Source of the DNA: CAYQDR01 sp964416315 | GTDB taxonomy: Bacteria > Methylomirabilota > Methylomirabilia > Rokubacteriales > DASRDR01 | DNA length: 43,996 nucleotides | Assembly: GCA_964416315.1 (NCBI GenBank) | Contig: CAYQDR010000025.1 | Location: 1 to 43,996 of the forward strand | Direction of reading: 5' to 3' | Part shown: one piece after another, positions 23,397-31,108 of the stretch | Layout of the letters: each line of letters begins with the position of its first letter | Position numbering within the stretch: position 1 is the first letter of the stretch | Program-made: the position numbers and the translations under genes | The notes under the pieces: model-generated | Seen by the model: the letters and a program-made list of their open reading frames with translations, nothing else | Databases searched by the model: none | Told to the model about the DNA's origin: nothing

Positions 23397-23780
23397 ATGG
23401 AATGGGGCCTCACGCTCGTGTCGAGCTTCGTCGTGCTGCTCCTCGTGGGTCCGCTTGCGCTCTTCGCCGGTGGGGTGCTAACCTTCGTGGTGCTGGGCCA
23501 CCTCATCCCGGCCGGGCCCGCCGTGGGCCGAACGTCCTTCGACTGCCCCTTCTCGCGCCGGCACGTGACCGCCGAGTTCGTGAGTCGGGCGGGGTGGAGA
23601 TGGCCCGTCGACGTCAGCGCGTGCTCCGCCTTCCGGGATCCCCGCCGGGTCCGATGTGGGAAGGCGTGCCTCGCGCAGGCCGAGACGCACTGGGCCCCGT
23701 CGCCGATCGCGCCGCGCTTCGCGCTGATCGCCGGAGGCGTCAGCTACCGGAACGGCGGACCGGCGGCCGAGGCCGCCTGA
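23397..23780 (+). CDS. Membrane-anchored small Cys protein, family B, paralogue 3
   Basis: 127 residues, ATG 23397 with GGGAGGGTGAGG. A long N-terminal hydrophobic segment (about 5-38) followed by the family-B domain: FDC-PFSRRHVTAEF, AC-SAFRDP, CGKACL. The C-terminus extends about 35 residues beyond the last Cys. Same architecture as 16463-16780. It is followed directly by a family-A gene and a universal stress protein, repeating the A/B pairing seen elsewhere. Confidence 0.7.
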   Translation: MEWGLTLVSSFVVLLLVGPLALFAGGVLTFVVLGHLIPAGPAVGRTSFDCPFSRRHVTAEFVSRAGWRWPVDVSACSAFRDPRRVRCGKACLAQAETHWAPSPIAPRFALIAGGVSYRNGGPAAEAA

Positions 23781-23792
23781 GAGGGCGCCGCG

Positions 23793-24056
23793 GTGGCGAG
23801 CGACCGCGAACAGGAGGGCGGGGCGATCTGCCCGTTCCTGACGCCTGTGATGGCTGATCGGCTCTGGCTCTACCCGACCGGTGTCTACTGTCGCCCGCCC
23901 GGCGACCGGGTGCGGGTGCCGGCCGCCGAGACCCTCACCTGCATCTGCAGCACGCTCGCGTACCTGGTCTGCCCCCGCTACCTCACCACCCGGGACCGCG
24001 GGGCGGAGGAGGCGACGGCCGCGTCCGCCGCGTCGGCGAGCGCGACGGGGCCCTGA
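23793..24056 (+). CDS. Small Cys-rich protein, family A, paralogue 2
   Basis: 87 residues from GTG 23793. Family-A pattern: CPFL (13-16), YCRPPGDRVRVP, IC and VCPRY, with the same C1-C2 and C2-C3 spacings (19 and 18 residues) as the other paralogues. An additional Cys lies two residues before C3. The alanine-rich C-terminal tail is probably disordered. Lies between a family-B gene and a universal stress protein gene, 2 bases before the latter. No known function. Confidence 0.65.
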   Translation: MASDREQEGGAICPFLTPVMADRLWLYPTGVYCRPPGDRVRVPAAETLTCICSTLAYLVCPRYLTTRDRGAEEATAASAASASATGP

Positions 24057-24058
24057 CG

Positions 24059-24514
24059 GTGCCGGCGCCCGGCGCCGCGACGCCGTTCAGGCGGATCCTC
24101 GCCGCCGTGGACGGGAGCGAGCACGGCCTTCAGGCCGCGCGGGCCGCGGGGCAGCTCGCCCGCGCCCTCGGCGGGCGGCTCACGCTCCTCACCGTCTACC
24201 ACGCCCCGTCCCCCGCCCTGGGCGAGCCCAACTACTCCGCAGCCCTCGGCGAGGCGCTCGCCGACGCCCGCGACACGATCGCGCGCGCCCGCCAGGCCGT
24301 CGTCGAGACGGGCGGGCCCGAGCCGGAGACCGAGTGGCTGGGCGGCGCGGCGGCCGAGACCATCATCTCGGCCGCGCGCGACGGCGGCTACGATCTCATC
24401 GTGGTGGGAACGCGCGGGCGGGGGCGGATCGAGGCCGCGCTGCTGGGCTCGGTCTCGAGCGCCGTCGCCGCCCGGGCCGGGCGTCCGGTACTGGTCATCG
24501 GCGACGACGCCTGA
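24059..24514 (+). CDS. Universal stress protein (UspA family), single domain
   Basis: 151 residues from GTG 24059. N-terminal ILAAVDGSEHG and C-terminal VVGTRGRGRIEAALLGSVSSAVAARAGRPVLVI give the nucleotide-binding signature G-x2-G-x9-G-S. These proteins accumulate under stress, starvation or low oxygen and bind ATP when this motif is present. Co-transcribed with a family-B and a family-A gene. It differs from the other two by longer helices after strand 2. Confidence 0.92.
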   Translation: MPAPGAATPFRRILAAVDGSEHGLQAARAAGQLARALGGRLTLLTVYHAPSPALGEPNYSAALGEALADARDTIARARQAVVETGGPEPETEWLGGAAAETIISAARDGGYDLIVVGTRGRGRIEAALLGSVSSAVAARAGRPVLVIGDDA

Positions 24515-24522
24515 TCCCCGAG

Positions 24523-24540
24523 GGGGGGCTTCGGCTCCCC
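24523..24540 (+). terminator. GC hairpin with TTCG loop after a universal stress protein gene
   Basis: GGGGGGC-TTCG-GCTCCCC forms a 7-bp stem (one G-T pair) with a stable TTCG loop, 9 bases after the stop. No T run. Likely end of the 23397-24514 transcript. The rest of the 413-base gap to 24928 holds the sigma-54 promoter at 24820 and no gene that I can support. Confidence 0.4.
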
Positions 24541-24819
24541 GCATCTGTTCGAACGCCCACGCGATCTCCCGCAGCCCTGCCATCCCGCCCAGAAACCCGA
24601 ACCAGCCTGGAAATCGACGGAATCTCCGCGGGTCTGCGGGTGGCAGGGTCCTCCGGAACCCTGGGGAATCCCCGCCTCGCTGGGGCGGCGGCGCCGCAGG
24701 CCCAGGCCCTGCCCGGAGGCCGCACGCGGTCGGGCGGCGACCCGGGCGGCGTCACTGAACCCTGCGTGGACCTTGGCGGAACGGGCTTCGGCCGGCCCCG
24801 GGAGTTGGGCGGTCTCCGC

Positions 24820-24835
24820 TGGCACACGCCTTGCT
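24820..24835 (+). promoter_or_regulatory. Sigma-54 promoter of the second universal stress protein operon
   Basis: TGGCACACGCCTTGCT matches 15 of 16 positions of TGGCACG-N4-TTGCT with exact spacing, the best match in the window. Predicted start near 24846, 82 bases before ATG 24928. An imperfect CCCCGC / GGGGCGG repeat at 24670-24688 lies further upstream. Confidence 0.8.
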
Positions 24836-24927
24836 CAACCGACTGATGGGAATGGGCTATCCGACGCCCCTGGCGATCGGGGCCGCCACGAGCCCGGGCT
24901 CGAGCGACAGCCCAGGAGGGAGACACG

Positions 24928-25377
24928 ATGAGGCGCGAGATCCTCGTTCCGCTGGACGGCTCCTCGGGCAGCGAGGCCGTTCTCCCGCGCGTGGCCGAGC
25001 TGGCCCGCGGGGAGCACGCGACCGTCCGCCTCCTGTTCGTCGCGCCGCCCGCCCAGGCCAGGGTGGCGCCGGATGGCCGCATCCTCGTCTATGCCGACCA
25101 GGAGGCGGCCCGCATCGCGGAGAAAGCGCGGGCGTACCTCATGCGCGCCGCGGCGGCGCTCGCCGGGATCGACGTGCAGCTCGCGGTGCGCTTCGGCGAC
25201 CCGGCGACGGAGATCCTCGACGAGGCCGGTTCCGGCGGCGTGGACCTCATCGCGATGGCCACCCACCAGCGGACCGGACTGCGGCGGCTGCTCGAGGGGA
25301 GCGTGGCGGAGCACGTGGAGAGGCTGGCGCGCGTGCCCGTGCTCCTCGTCGGCCGCGGCGCGCCGGTTCCCGCCTGA
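24928..25377 (+). CDS. Universal stress protein (UspA family), single domain
   Basis: 149 residues, ATG 24928 with an ideal AGGAGGGAG site. ILVPLDGSSGSEAVLP at the N-terminus and MATHQRTGLRRLLEGSVAEHVERLARVPVLLV at the C-terminus; the first Gly of the ATP signature is replaced by H-Q-R-T-G, so nucleotide binding may be altered. First gene of a sigma-54-driven operon that continues with family-A and family-B genes and a tandem universal stress protein. Confidence 0.92.
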   Translation: MRREILVPLDGSSGSEAVLPRVAELARGEHATVRLLFVAPPAQARVAPDGRILVYADQEAARIAEKARAYLMRAAAALAGIDVQLAVRFGDPATEILDEAGSGGVDLIAMATHQRTGLRRLLEGSVAEHVERLARVPVLLVGRGAPVPA

Positions 25378-25406
25378 CCGGCGCTCCGGCGCCCGAGGAG
25401 AGGCCG

Positions 25407-25649
25407 ATGGCGACCACGCGGATCATGGACCGGAGGGCGTGCCCGTTCCTCCGCCCGGACGCGATCGGGCACCCGGACGCGTCTGCCGTGGCGGTCTACT
25501 GCCGGCTGCCGCGCGGGCGCGTCAGGATCCCGTCCCGCGACGAGCGGGTCCGGTTGTGTGCGGACGGCTACTACGACTGCGTCGTCTACCGGCGGATGCG
25601 GGTACCCAGCATCATCGACTGCGGACGGCGGAGCCTTCAGGCAGGCTGA
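25407..25649 (+). CDS. Small Cys-rich protein, family A, paralogue 3
   Basis: 80 residues, ATG 25407 with GAGGAGAGG. Family-A pattern: CPFL (12-15), YCRLPRGRVRIPS, LC and DCVVY, with 19, 18 and 6 residues between successive Cys. An extra Cys lies near the C-terminus (IIDCG). Basic and soluble. Sits between a universal stress protein and a family-B gene of the same length. The repeated pairing of A with B implies a shared role, unknown at present. Confidence 0.7.
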   Translation: MATTRIMDRRACPFLRPDAIGHPDASAVAVYCRLPRGRVRIPSRDERVRLCADGYYDCVVYRRMRVPSIIDCGRRSLQAG

Positions 25650-25666
25650 GGACGACGGAGGGAGCG

Positions 25667-25909
25667 ATGGACGGGGTCCGACGACGCCGCTTCTGGTGCG
25701 CGTGGAGCCGGCGGGAGGTCGAGGTGGAGTTCGAGACACGCGGGCTCCCCGGATTCCGCCGCGTGATGACCGTGAGGAGCTGCAGTGCCTTCGACCCCCC
25801 GACCGCGATCGAGTGCCGCCGGCGCTGCCTCGACGAGGGGTTCCGGCGGCAGTGGGAGCCGCCCCTGCCCGTGCACGACGGGAGCGCGACGGGAGTCGAG
25901 CGGCGATGA
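25667..25909 (+). CDS. Small soluble Cys protein, family B, paralogue 4
   Basis: 80 residues, ATG 25667 with GGAGGGAG. Family-B pattern: FWC-AWSRREVEVEF, SC-SAFDPP, CRRRCL; 27 residues between the first two Cys, slightly longer than in the others. No membrane helix. It overlaps the tandem universal stress protein gene (ATGA), so the two products are made together. Best guess is a small metal or redox protein. Confidence 0.7.
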   Translation: MDGVRRRRFWCAWSRREVEVEFETRGLPGFRRVMTVRSCSAFDPPTAIECRRRCLDEGFRRQWEPPLPVHDGSATGVERR

Positions 25910-26784
25910 CCCCGATTCTCGTGCCCCTCGACGGCTCCCGGCTCTCGGAGGCGATCATCCCGATGGCCGAGGCCCTGGCGCGCGACTACGAGGCCGGGCT
26001 CCTCCTGGTGCGCGCGCTGCACCCCCGGGGCTCGCTCGACGCCGAGGTCGCGATCCAGAAGGAGGCCGAGGGCTACCTCGCGACCCTCGCCGGGGACCTC
26101 GAGGCGCGGGGTCTCCCGAACGTCCGGTGGAAGGTCTGGTACGACCACCCGGACCGCGCGATCGTGGACGCGGCCCGCCACAACGGCGCGACGCTGATCG
26201 CGATGACCACGCACGGTCGTGGCGGGCTGGGGCGGGTGCTCCTCGGGAGCGTCGCCGAGAGCGTCGTTCGCCGCTCGCCGGTCCCCGTCCTGCTCGTCCG
26301 CGGCGAGCTGTCGTGGACGCCCGGCGCCATCGGGCGGATCGTGGTCCCGCTGGACGGCTCGGAGCGGTCCGAGGCCGTGCTGCCGCTGGTGGAGCGGCTG
26401 GCCGGGCCATTCGACTTCACGATCGACCTCCTCCAGGCGGTGGAGCCCCTCACCCCGGCCGCGGCGGCGGAGCTGTCGATGGAGTCCAGCGACCACATCA
26501 TGGGCCTCCGGCTCGCGGACGCGGACGCCTATCTCGCCAAGGTCGCCGCCGCGCTCGAGGCCAAGGGGCTCCGGGTCCGACCCGAGGTCCGCTTCGGCCC
26601 CGCCGCGCAGGTCATCCTCGAGTACGCGCGCCGGGAGCGCCCGGGACTCGTTGCGATGAGCACGCACGGCCGATCGGGCCTGAACCGCCTGTTGCTCGGC
26701 AGCGTGGCCGAGCACGTGCTACGCGGCGCGCCCGTGCCGCTCCTGCTCTGGAAAGCGGCGGCGGCCCACGCCACGGGAAGGTGA
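25906..26784 (+). CDS. Tandem universal stress protein (two UspA domains)
   Basis: 292 residues: domain 1 about 1-140 (ILVPLDGSRLSEAIIP ... MTTHGRGGLGRVLLGSVAESVVRRSPVPVLLV) and domain 2 about 145-285 (IVVPLDGSERSEAVLP ... MSTHGRSGLNRLLLGSVAEHVLRGAPVPLLL). Both carry the G-x2-G-x9-G-S nucleotide motif. ATGA overlap with the family-B gene. Tandem types often act in low-oxygen or dormancy responses. Last gene of the sigma-54 operon unless citrate synthase 40 bases downstream is included. Confidence 0.92.
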   Translation: MTPILVPLDGSRLSEAIIPMAEALARDYEAGLLLVRALHPRGSLDAEVAIQKEAEGYLATLAGDLEARGLPNVRWKVWYDHPDRAIVDAARHNGATLIAMTTHGRGGLGRVLLGSVAESVVRRSPVPVLLVRGELSWTPGAIGRIVVPLDGSERSEAVLPLVERLAGPFDFTIDLLQAVEPLTPAAAAELSMESSDHIMGLRLADADAYLAKVAAALEAKGLRVRPEVRFGPAAQVILEYARRERPGLVAMSTHGRSGLNRLLLGSVAEHVLRGAPVPLLLWKAAAAHATGR

Positions 26785-26824
26785 CCCGGCGCGCCCGCGA
26801 GGCGGCCGGCGAGGAGGAGCAGCG

Positions 26825-28135
26825 ATGCCGAAGAACAGCCTGAGCATCACGGACAACCGGACGGGGAAGGGGTACGAGATTCCGATCGAGCACGGCGCGA
26901 TCCGGGCGACCGATCTGCGACAGATCAAGGTCGGTCCCGAGGACTTCGGGCTCCTCGCCTACGACCCCGCGTTCATGAACACGGCCTCGTGCAGGAGCAC
27001 CATCACGTTCATCGACGGCGACCGCGGGATCCTGCGCTACCGGGGGTATCCCATCGAGCAGCTTGCCGAGCAAGCCACGTACCTCGAGACCGCGTACCTC
27101 CTGATCCACGGCGAGCTGCCGACCGGCCCCGAGCTGGACGCGTGGCGGTGGGAGATCACGCACCACACCTGGATCCACGAGAACCTCAAGAAGTTCCTCG
27201 ACAGCTTCCACCACGACGCCCACCCGATGGGGATGCTCGTCTCGGCGGTCGCCGCCCTGTCCACCTTCTACCCGGACGCCAAGAACGCGACCGACGCGGA
27301 GACGCGGCGCCTGCAGGTGGTCCGCCTCATCGCGAAGATGCCGACCCTCGCGGCGTTCGCGTACCGTCACAGCCTCGGGATGCCCTACGCCTACCCGGAC
27401 AACGATCTCTCATACACCGGCAACTTCCTCAACATGCTGCTCAAGGCCACCGAGGTGACGTTCCGGCCGAACCCGGTCCTCGAGCGGGCGCTGGACATCC
27501 TGTTCATCCTGCACGCGGACCACGAGCAGAACTGCTCGACGAACGCGGTGCGGAGCGTCGGGTCCTCGCAGGTCGATCCGTACTGCGCCCTGGCCGCCGG
27601 GGTGGCCGCCCTCTACGGCCCGCTCCACGGCGGCGCCAACGAGGCCGTGCTCCAGATGCTCCAGGCGGTCGGCTCCGTCCAGAAGGTTCCGGAGTTCATC
27701 CGGAAGGTCAAGGCGGGCGAAGGGAAGCTGATGGGCTTCGGTCACCGCGTCTACAAGAACTACGACCCGCGCGCCAAGATCATCAAGCAGCTCGCGGACG
27801 AGGTGTTCGGGGTGACGAAGCCGAACCCGCTTCTCCCCATCGCGCTGGAGCTGGAGCGGATCGCGCTCCAGGACGAGTACTTCGTCTCCCGCAAGCTGTA
27901 CCCGAACGTGGACTTCTACTCCGGCCTGATCTACCAGGCGATGGGCTTCCCGGTCGACATGTTCCCCGTGCTCTTCGCCATCCCGCGGACCTCGGGCTGG
28001 CTCGCGCAGTGGCTCGAGATGCGCGCCGACCCGGAGCAGAAGATCGCGCGGCCCCGCCAGCTCTACCTCGGGCCGTCGGTCCGCGACTTCGTGCCGCTCG
28101 AGAAGCGGGGGCCGGACGAGGGCGACCTGGCATGA
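26825..28135 (+). CDS. gltA: Citrate synthase
   Basis: 436 residues, full length for the type II (GltA-like) family. Catalytic residues: H268 in GPLHGGANEAV, H307 in GFGHRVYKNYDPRA and D363 in DFYSGLIYQAMG. It condenses acetyl-CoA and oxaloacetate to citrate, the entry of the TCA cycle, and could consume acetyl-CoA from the PFOR encoded 5 kb upstream. RBS GAGGAGGAG precedes ATG 26825. Its placement after universal stress genes is unusual and may reflect shared stress control. Confidence 0.96.
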   Translation: MPKNSLSITDNRTGKGYEIPIEHGAIRATDLRQIKVGPEDFGLLAYDPAFMNTASCRSTITFIDGDRGILRYRGYPIEQLAEQATYLETAYLLIHGELPTGPELDAWRWEITHHTWIHENLKKFLDSFHHDAHPMGMLVSAVAALSTFYPDAKNATDAETRRLQVVRLIAKMPTLAAFAYRHSLGMPYAYPDNDLSYTGNFLNMLLKATEVTFRPNPVLERALDILFILHADHEQNCSTNAVRSVGSSQVDPYCALAAGVAALYGPLHGGANEAVLQMLQAVGSVQKVPEFIRKVKAGEGKLMGFGHRVYKNYDPRAKIIKQLADEVFGVTKPNPLLPIALELERIALQDEYFVSRKLYPNVDFYSGLIYQAMGFPVDMFPVLFAIPRTSGWLAQWLEMRADPEQKIARPRQLYLGPSVRDFVPLEKRGPDEGDLA

Positions 28136-28326
28136 GCGCGACCGGGCCGATCCCCGTCGCATCTCGGCGTCCTCGGTCGTCGGCGTCCCTCAACGTACAG
28201 AGAGTACGCCTCGGGGCGCCTCCTCCCTGCGTCCTTGATCTGCTCGGGTCTCGACCCGGTCCGGCCGACGGGACCGGACGCGCAGTCCGTCCGAGGCGAC
28301 CTCGCATGAGCGGGGGCTGACCCGGC

Positions 28327-29412
28327 GTGGGCCAGGCACACACCCTGGACCGGGCGCCTCAGCGCGTCTACTGGGAGCTGACGCGGGCCTGCGACCTCGC
28401 CTGCCGGCACTGCCGGGCCGAGGCGATCCCGCAGCGCGACCCCGGGGAGCTGACCACCGCCGAGGGGCGCCGCCTGCTCGAGGCCCTCCGCGAGTTCGGC
28501 GACCCGGGCCCGCGCGTGGTCCTCACCGGCGGCGACCCGCTCAAGCGCCCCGACTTCTGGGAGCTGCTCGAGCACGGCGTCGGGCTCGGGCTCGGCGTGT
28601 CCGTCGCCCCCAGCGGAACGCCCGCGCTCACACCCGACGCGGTCCGGCAGCTCAAGCGCGACGGCGCCGAGGCCATGTCGCTCAGCTTCGACGGCTCCGA
28701 CCCCGGCCGGCACGACGGGTTCCGGGGCGTCCCGGGGTGCTTCGCGCGGACCGTCGAAGCCGCCGAGGCAGCCGTGGACGCGGGGATCGCCCTCCAGGTG
28801 AACACGCTCGTCAGCGCCGAGACCGCCGCCGACCTCCCCGCCATCGCCGACCTGGTCGGCCGCCTCGGCGCCGGCCGCTGGAGCCTCTTCTTCCTCGTGC
28901 AGGTCGGGCGCGGACGGGTCCTCACGCAGCTCACGCCCGCCGCGTGCGAGCGGCTCCTCGCCTGGGCCTGGGAGCGGTCGCGGTCGGCCACGTTCGCCAT
29001 CACCACCACCGAGGCCCCGCACTACCGGCGGGTGGCCCTCGAGGGCATGCGGGCGAGCGGGGCGTCCCGCGACGAGGTCCGCCGGAGCCCGATCCGGCGC
29101 GGCTTCGGCATCCGGGACGGCAACGGGATCATGTTCGTCTCCCACGTCGGCGACGTCACGCCCTCCGGGTTCCTCCCGCTTGTCGCCGGGAACGTCCGGA
29201 CCGCGAGCCCGATGGCGATCTACCGCGACTCCCCGCTCTTCCGGCAGTTGCGGGAGCCGGCGCGCTTCGGAGGGCGCTGTGGCCGCTGCGAGTTCCGCGA
29301 GATCTGCGGCGGGTCCCGAGCGCGGGCCTACGCCGCGACGGGCGACCCGCTCGGCGAGGACCCGCTCTGCCCGTACGAGCCCGGGCCGCGGGACAAGGAG
29401 GACGAACCGTGA
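28327..29412 (+). CDS. Radical SAM/SPASM protein, NirJ/AhbD-like
   Basis: 361 residues from GTG 28327. The radical SAM cluster motif is CDLACRHC near residue 23. The C-terminal Cys region CGRCEFREICGGSRARAYAATGDPLGEDPLCPYE matches the SPASM-like extension of heme-biosynthesis members (NirJ of heme d1, AhbC/AhbD of alternative heme synthesis) and of related uncharacterised families. Substrate is therefore uncertain; a tetrapyrrole or peptide is most likely. The GTGA overlap with the downstream regulator frame suggests coupling. The 191 bases before it hold no gene I can support. Confidence 0.82.
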   Translation: MGQAHTLDRAPQRVYWELTRACDLACRHCRAEAIPQRDPGELTTAEGRRLLEALREFGDPGPRVVLTGGDPLKRPDFWELLEHGVGLGLGVSVAPSGTPALTPDAVRQLKRDGAEAMSLSFDGSDPGRHDGFRGVPGCFARTVEAAEAAVDAGIALQVNTLVSAETAADLPAIADLVGRLGAGRWSLFFLVQVGRGRVLTQLTPAACERLLAWAWERSRSATFAITTTEAPHYRRVALEGMRASGASRDEVRRSPIRRGFGIRDGNGIMFVSHVGDVTPSGFLPLVAGNVRTASPMAIYRDSPLFRQLREPARFGGRCGRCEFREICGGSRARAYAATGDPLGEDPLCPYEPGPRDKEDEP

Positions 29413-29465
29413 AGCCGATGCGATCCGACGCGCCGGAGTTGCGGGGCACGCCCCAGGAGGAGCCC

Positions 29466-30095
29466 ATGGACCTGGACAGGCTACTCTCCAACACCGCCGA
29501 CGGGGTGTGCGCCATCAACGGGGACAACCGAATCGTGCTCTGGAACCGGTCCGCCGAGCGCATCCTCGGCCACTCCGCCCGCGAGGTCCTGGGGCGGCCC
29601 TGCTGCGACGTCTTCGTCGGCCGGGATCCCGCGGGCAACCGGCTCTGCTACAAGGGCTGCCACGTGATGACCCTGGTCAACCGCGGCGAGCCCGTCCAGC
29701 ACTTCGACATGGCGACGCGGACGAAGGCGGGCAAGCCGGTCTGGCTCAACATCAGCATCCTGGTCGTCCCGGGCGCGCGGCGGGAGCTCTCGACGACGGT
29801 CCACCTCTTCCGCGACGTCACGGCAGCGCACGAGATCGAGACGCTGGTCCGCGAGCGGCTCGCGCAGGCGTCCCGCGGGACGAACGACGGGAACGGCCCC
29901 CCGGTGGACCTCAGCCGGCGCGAGATCGAGATCCTGCGGCTGATGGCGGGCGGCGCGAACACGAAGGCGCTGGCCGAGAAGCTGCACATCAGCCCCGCCA
30001 CCGTGCGGAACCACGTCCAGCACATCCTCGGCAAGCTCGGGGTCCACAGCCGGCTCGAGGCCGCCGCCTACGCGACGCGCCACGGGCTCCTCTGA
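29466..30095 (+). CDS. PAS-LuxR transcriptional regulator with a Cys-rich PAS domain
   Basis: 209 residues from ATG 29466, preceded by an ideal AGGAGG; an earlier GTG at 29409 overlaps the radical SAM stop and would add 19 residues. PAS domain about 5-125; LuxR-type helix-turn-helix about 145-205 (LSRREIEILRLMAGGANTKALAEKLHISPATVRNHVQHILGKL in pieces). The PAS domain has a Cys cluster: RPCCDVFVG, then LCYKGCHVM. These could bind heme or Fe-S, or act as a redox switch. It may regulate the neighbouring genes. Confidence 0.85.
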   Translation: MDLDRLLSNTADGVCAINGDNRIVLWNRSAERILGHSAREVLGRPCCDVFVGRDPAGNRLCYKGCHVMTLVNRGEPVQHFDMATRTKAGKPVWLNISILVVPGARRELSTTVHLFRDVTAAHEIETLVRERLAQASRGTNDGNGPPVDLSRREIEILRLMAGGANTKALAEKLHISPATVRNHVQHILGKLGVHSRLEAAAYATRHGLL

Positions 30096-30101
30096 GTTCA
30101 T

Positions 30102-30178
30102 CGGGAGGGGGCCTCGACGGCCCCCTCCCGGGCCTCCCCCAGAGGTTGCCGCGGCAAAGCCGCGGCTCGGAGCGGAAC
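30102..30178 (+). repeat. CGGAG double-hairpin repeat, copy 2
   Basis: First hairpin GGGAGGGGGCC / GGCCCCCTCCC, second GCCGCGGC / GCCGCGGC around AAA, ending CTCGGAGCGGAAC. It begins 6 bases after the LuxR-type gene stop, where it could end transcription. The rest of the 332-base gap to 30428 (between convergent genes) shows nothing further. Confidence 0.8.
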
Positions 30179-30427
30179 GCCACGGCCGCGAGGCGAATGA
30201 CGGGAGTTTGCGAGAAGCCCGGGCGGGGAGAGTCGGGTTTCGGACCCGCCCGCCATTTCTTCACGGACTCTGACCGGAAGAGCTGGTCAAGGACACCTGG
30301 TCGGAGAGGATCGGTTCCGTCACCCACGCGGGCGCTCGCGGCGGGCGCTCCGCCTGCTCGAGGCGCCGCCGGGTGCCGCGCCCTGCGGCAGCGCCCGCCC
30401 TGCCCCGGACAGCTCCGCCGCTCGGTC

Positions 30428-31006
30428 TCACGCCCATCCATACGGGATGGGAGTCCGGTAGACCCGCCAGGCAAAGAGAGCTGCTCCCAGAATCAGCATG
30501 ACGGTCACGGGGGCCCAGAACGGTGAGAAGACCTGGAGACCCAGCAGCACCGTGACAATGACCAGGAAGAGGCAGACCGAGGCCAGTCGTTTCCGTCGAA
30601 GACGCAGTGGCGCGATCTGGGCGGCGATGGGCTGAGGGATCGCCTCTCCCTGTGCCTGGGCCAGGAGCCGATCGATCCCGGGTTGGAGCGAGAAGTGGAC
30701 TACCGAAAGCAGCCCCATGAGTGCCAGGAGCAGGATCAGCTTGGCCAGAAGAACCCAGTTGGTGACCAGCGCCAGCACCGATCCCCGCAGCACCACGAGG
30801 AGAAGGCCCGTGACCAGGGCGGTAAGCTGATAGATGTAACACCGGGTGGAGTTCCCCCTGATGATGCTCTCGAAGTACTGGTCCACCTCGAGGTGAGCCT
30901 TCCCAAACCTCACCCGCTCGTTGACCACGATCAGGTTATACAGGGGAGCCGCCATGAACACCACCGCCAGGATGTGGAGAAACTGGAGAACCTGGTAGAC
31001 TTCCAT
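30428..31006 (-). CDS. Multi-pass membrane protein of unknown function
   Basis: 192 residues with about five hydrophobic segments: near 5-25, 60-80, 83-105, 145-162 and 163-182. N-terminal VLQFLHILAVVFMAAPLYNLIVVNER resembles the first helix of DUF2269/CopD-like small membrane proteins, where a helix His may bind heme or copper, but I cannot place it firmly. It is the last gene of the long minus-strand run from the Rrf2 regulator, 102 bases after the outer-membrane barrel gene. Confidence 0.7.
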   Translation of the reverse strand: MEVYQVLQFLHILAVVFMAAPLYNLIVVNERVRFGKAHLEVDQYFESIIRGNSTRCYIYQLTALVTGLLLVVLRGSVLALVTNWVLLAKLILLLALMGLLSVVHFSLQPGIDRLLAQAQGEAIPQPIAAQIAPLRLRRKRLASVCLFLVIVTVLLGLQVFSPFWAPVTVMLILGAALFAWRVYRTPIPYGWA

Positions 31007-31108
31007 CGGTGACCCCTCCTCCGCCCGCCGTGCGTGTGGGTGAATAGCCCGTGCGGTGAGCTCTCCGCACCTCGCGATGCCTTTTCAGGGTCAGGCGCAT
31101 CAGGCCCG

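Noticed and set aside
28132..28320. Possible 62-residue gene overlapping the citrate synthase stop
   Set aside because: It has an ATGA overlap, but the product is Arg/Pro/Ser-rich with no pattern, and no ribosome binding site is separable from the citrate synthase sequence.
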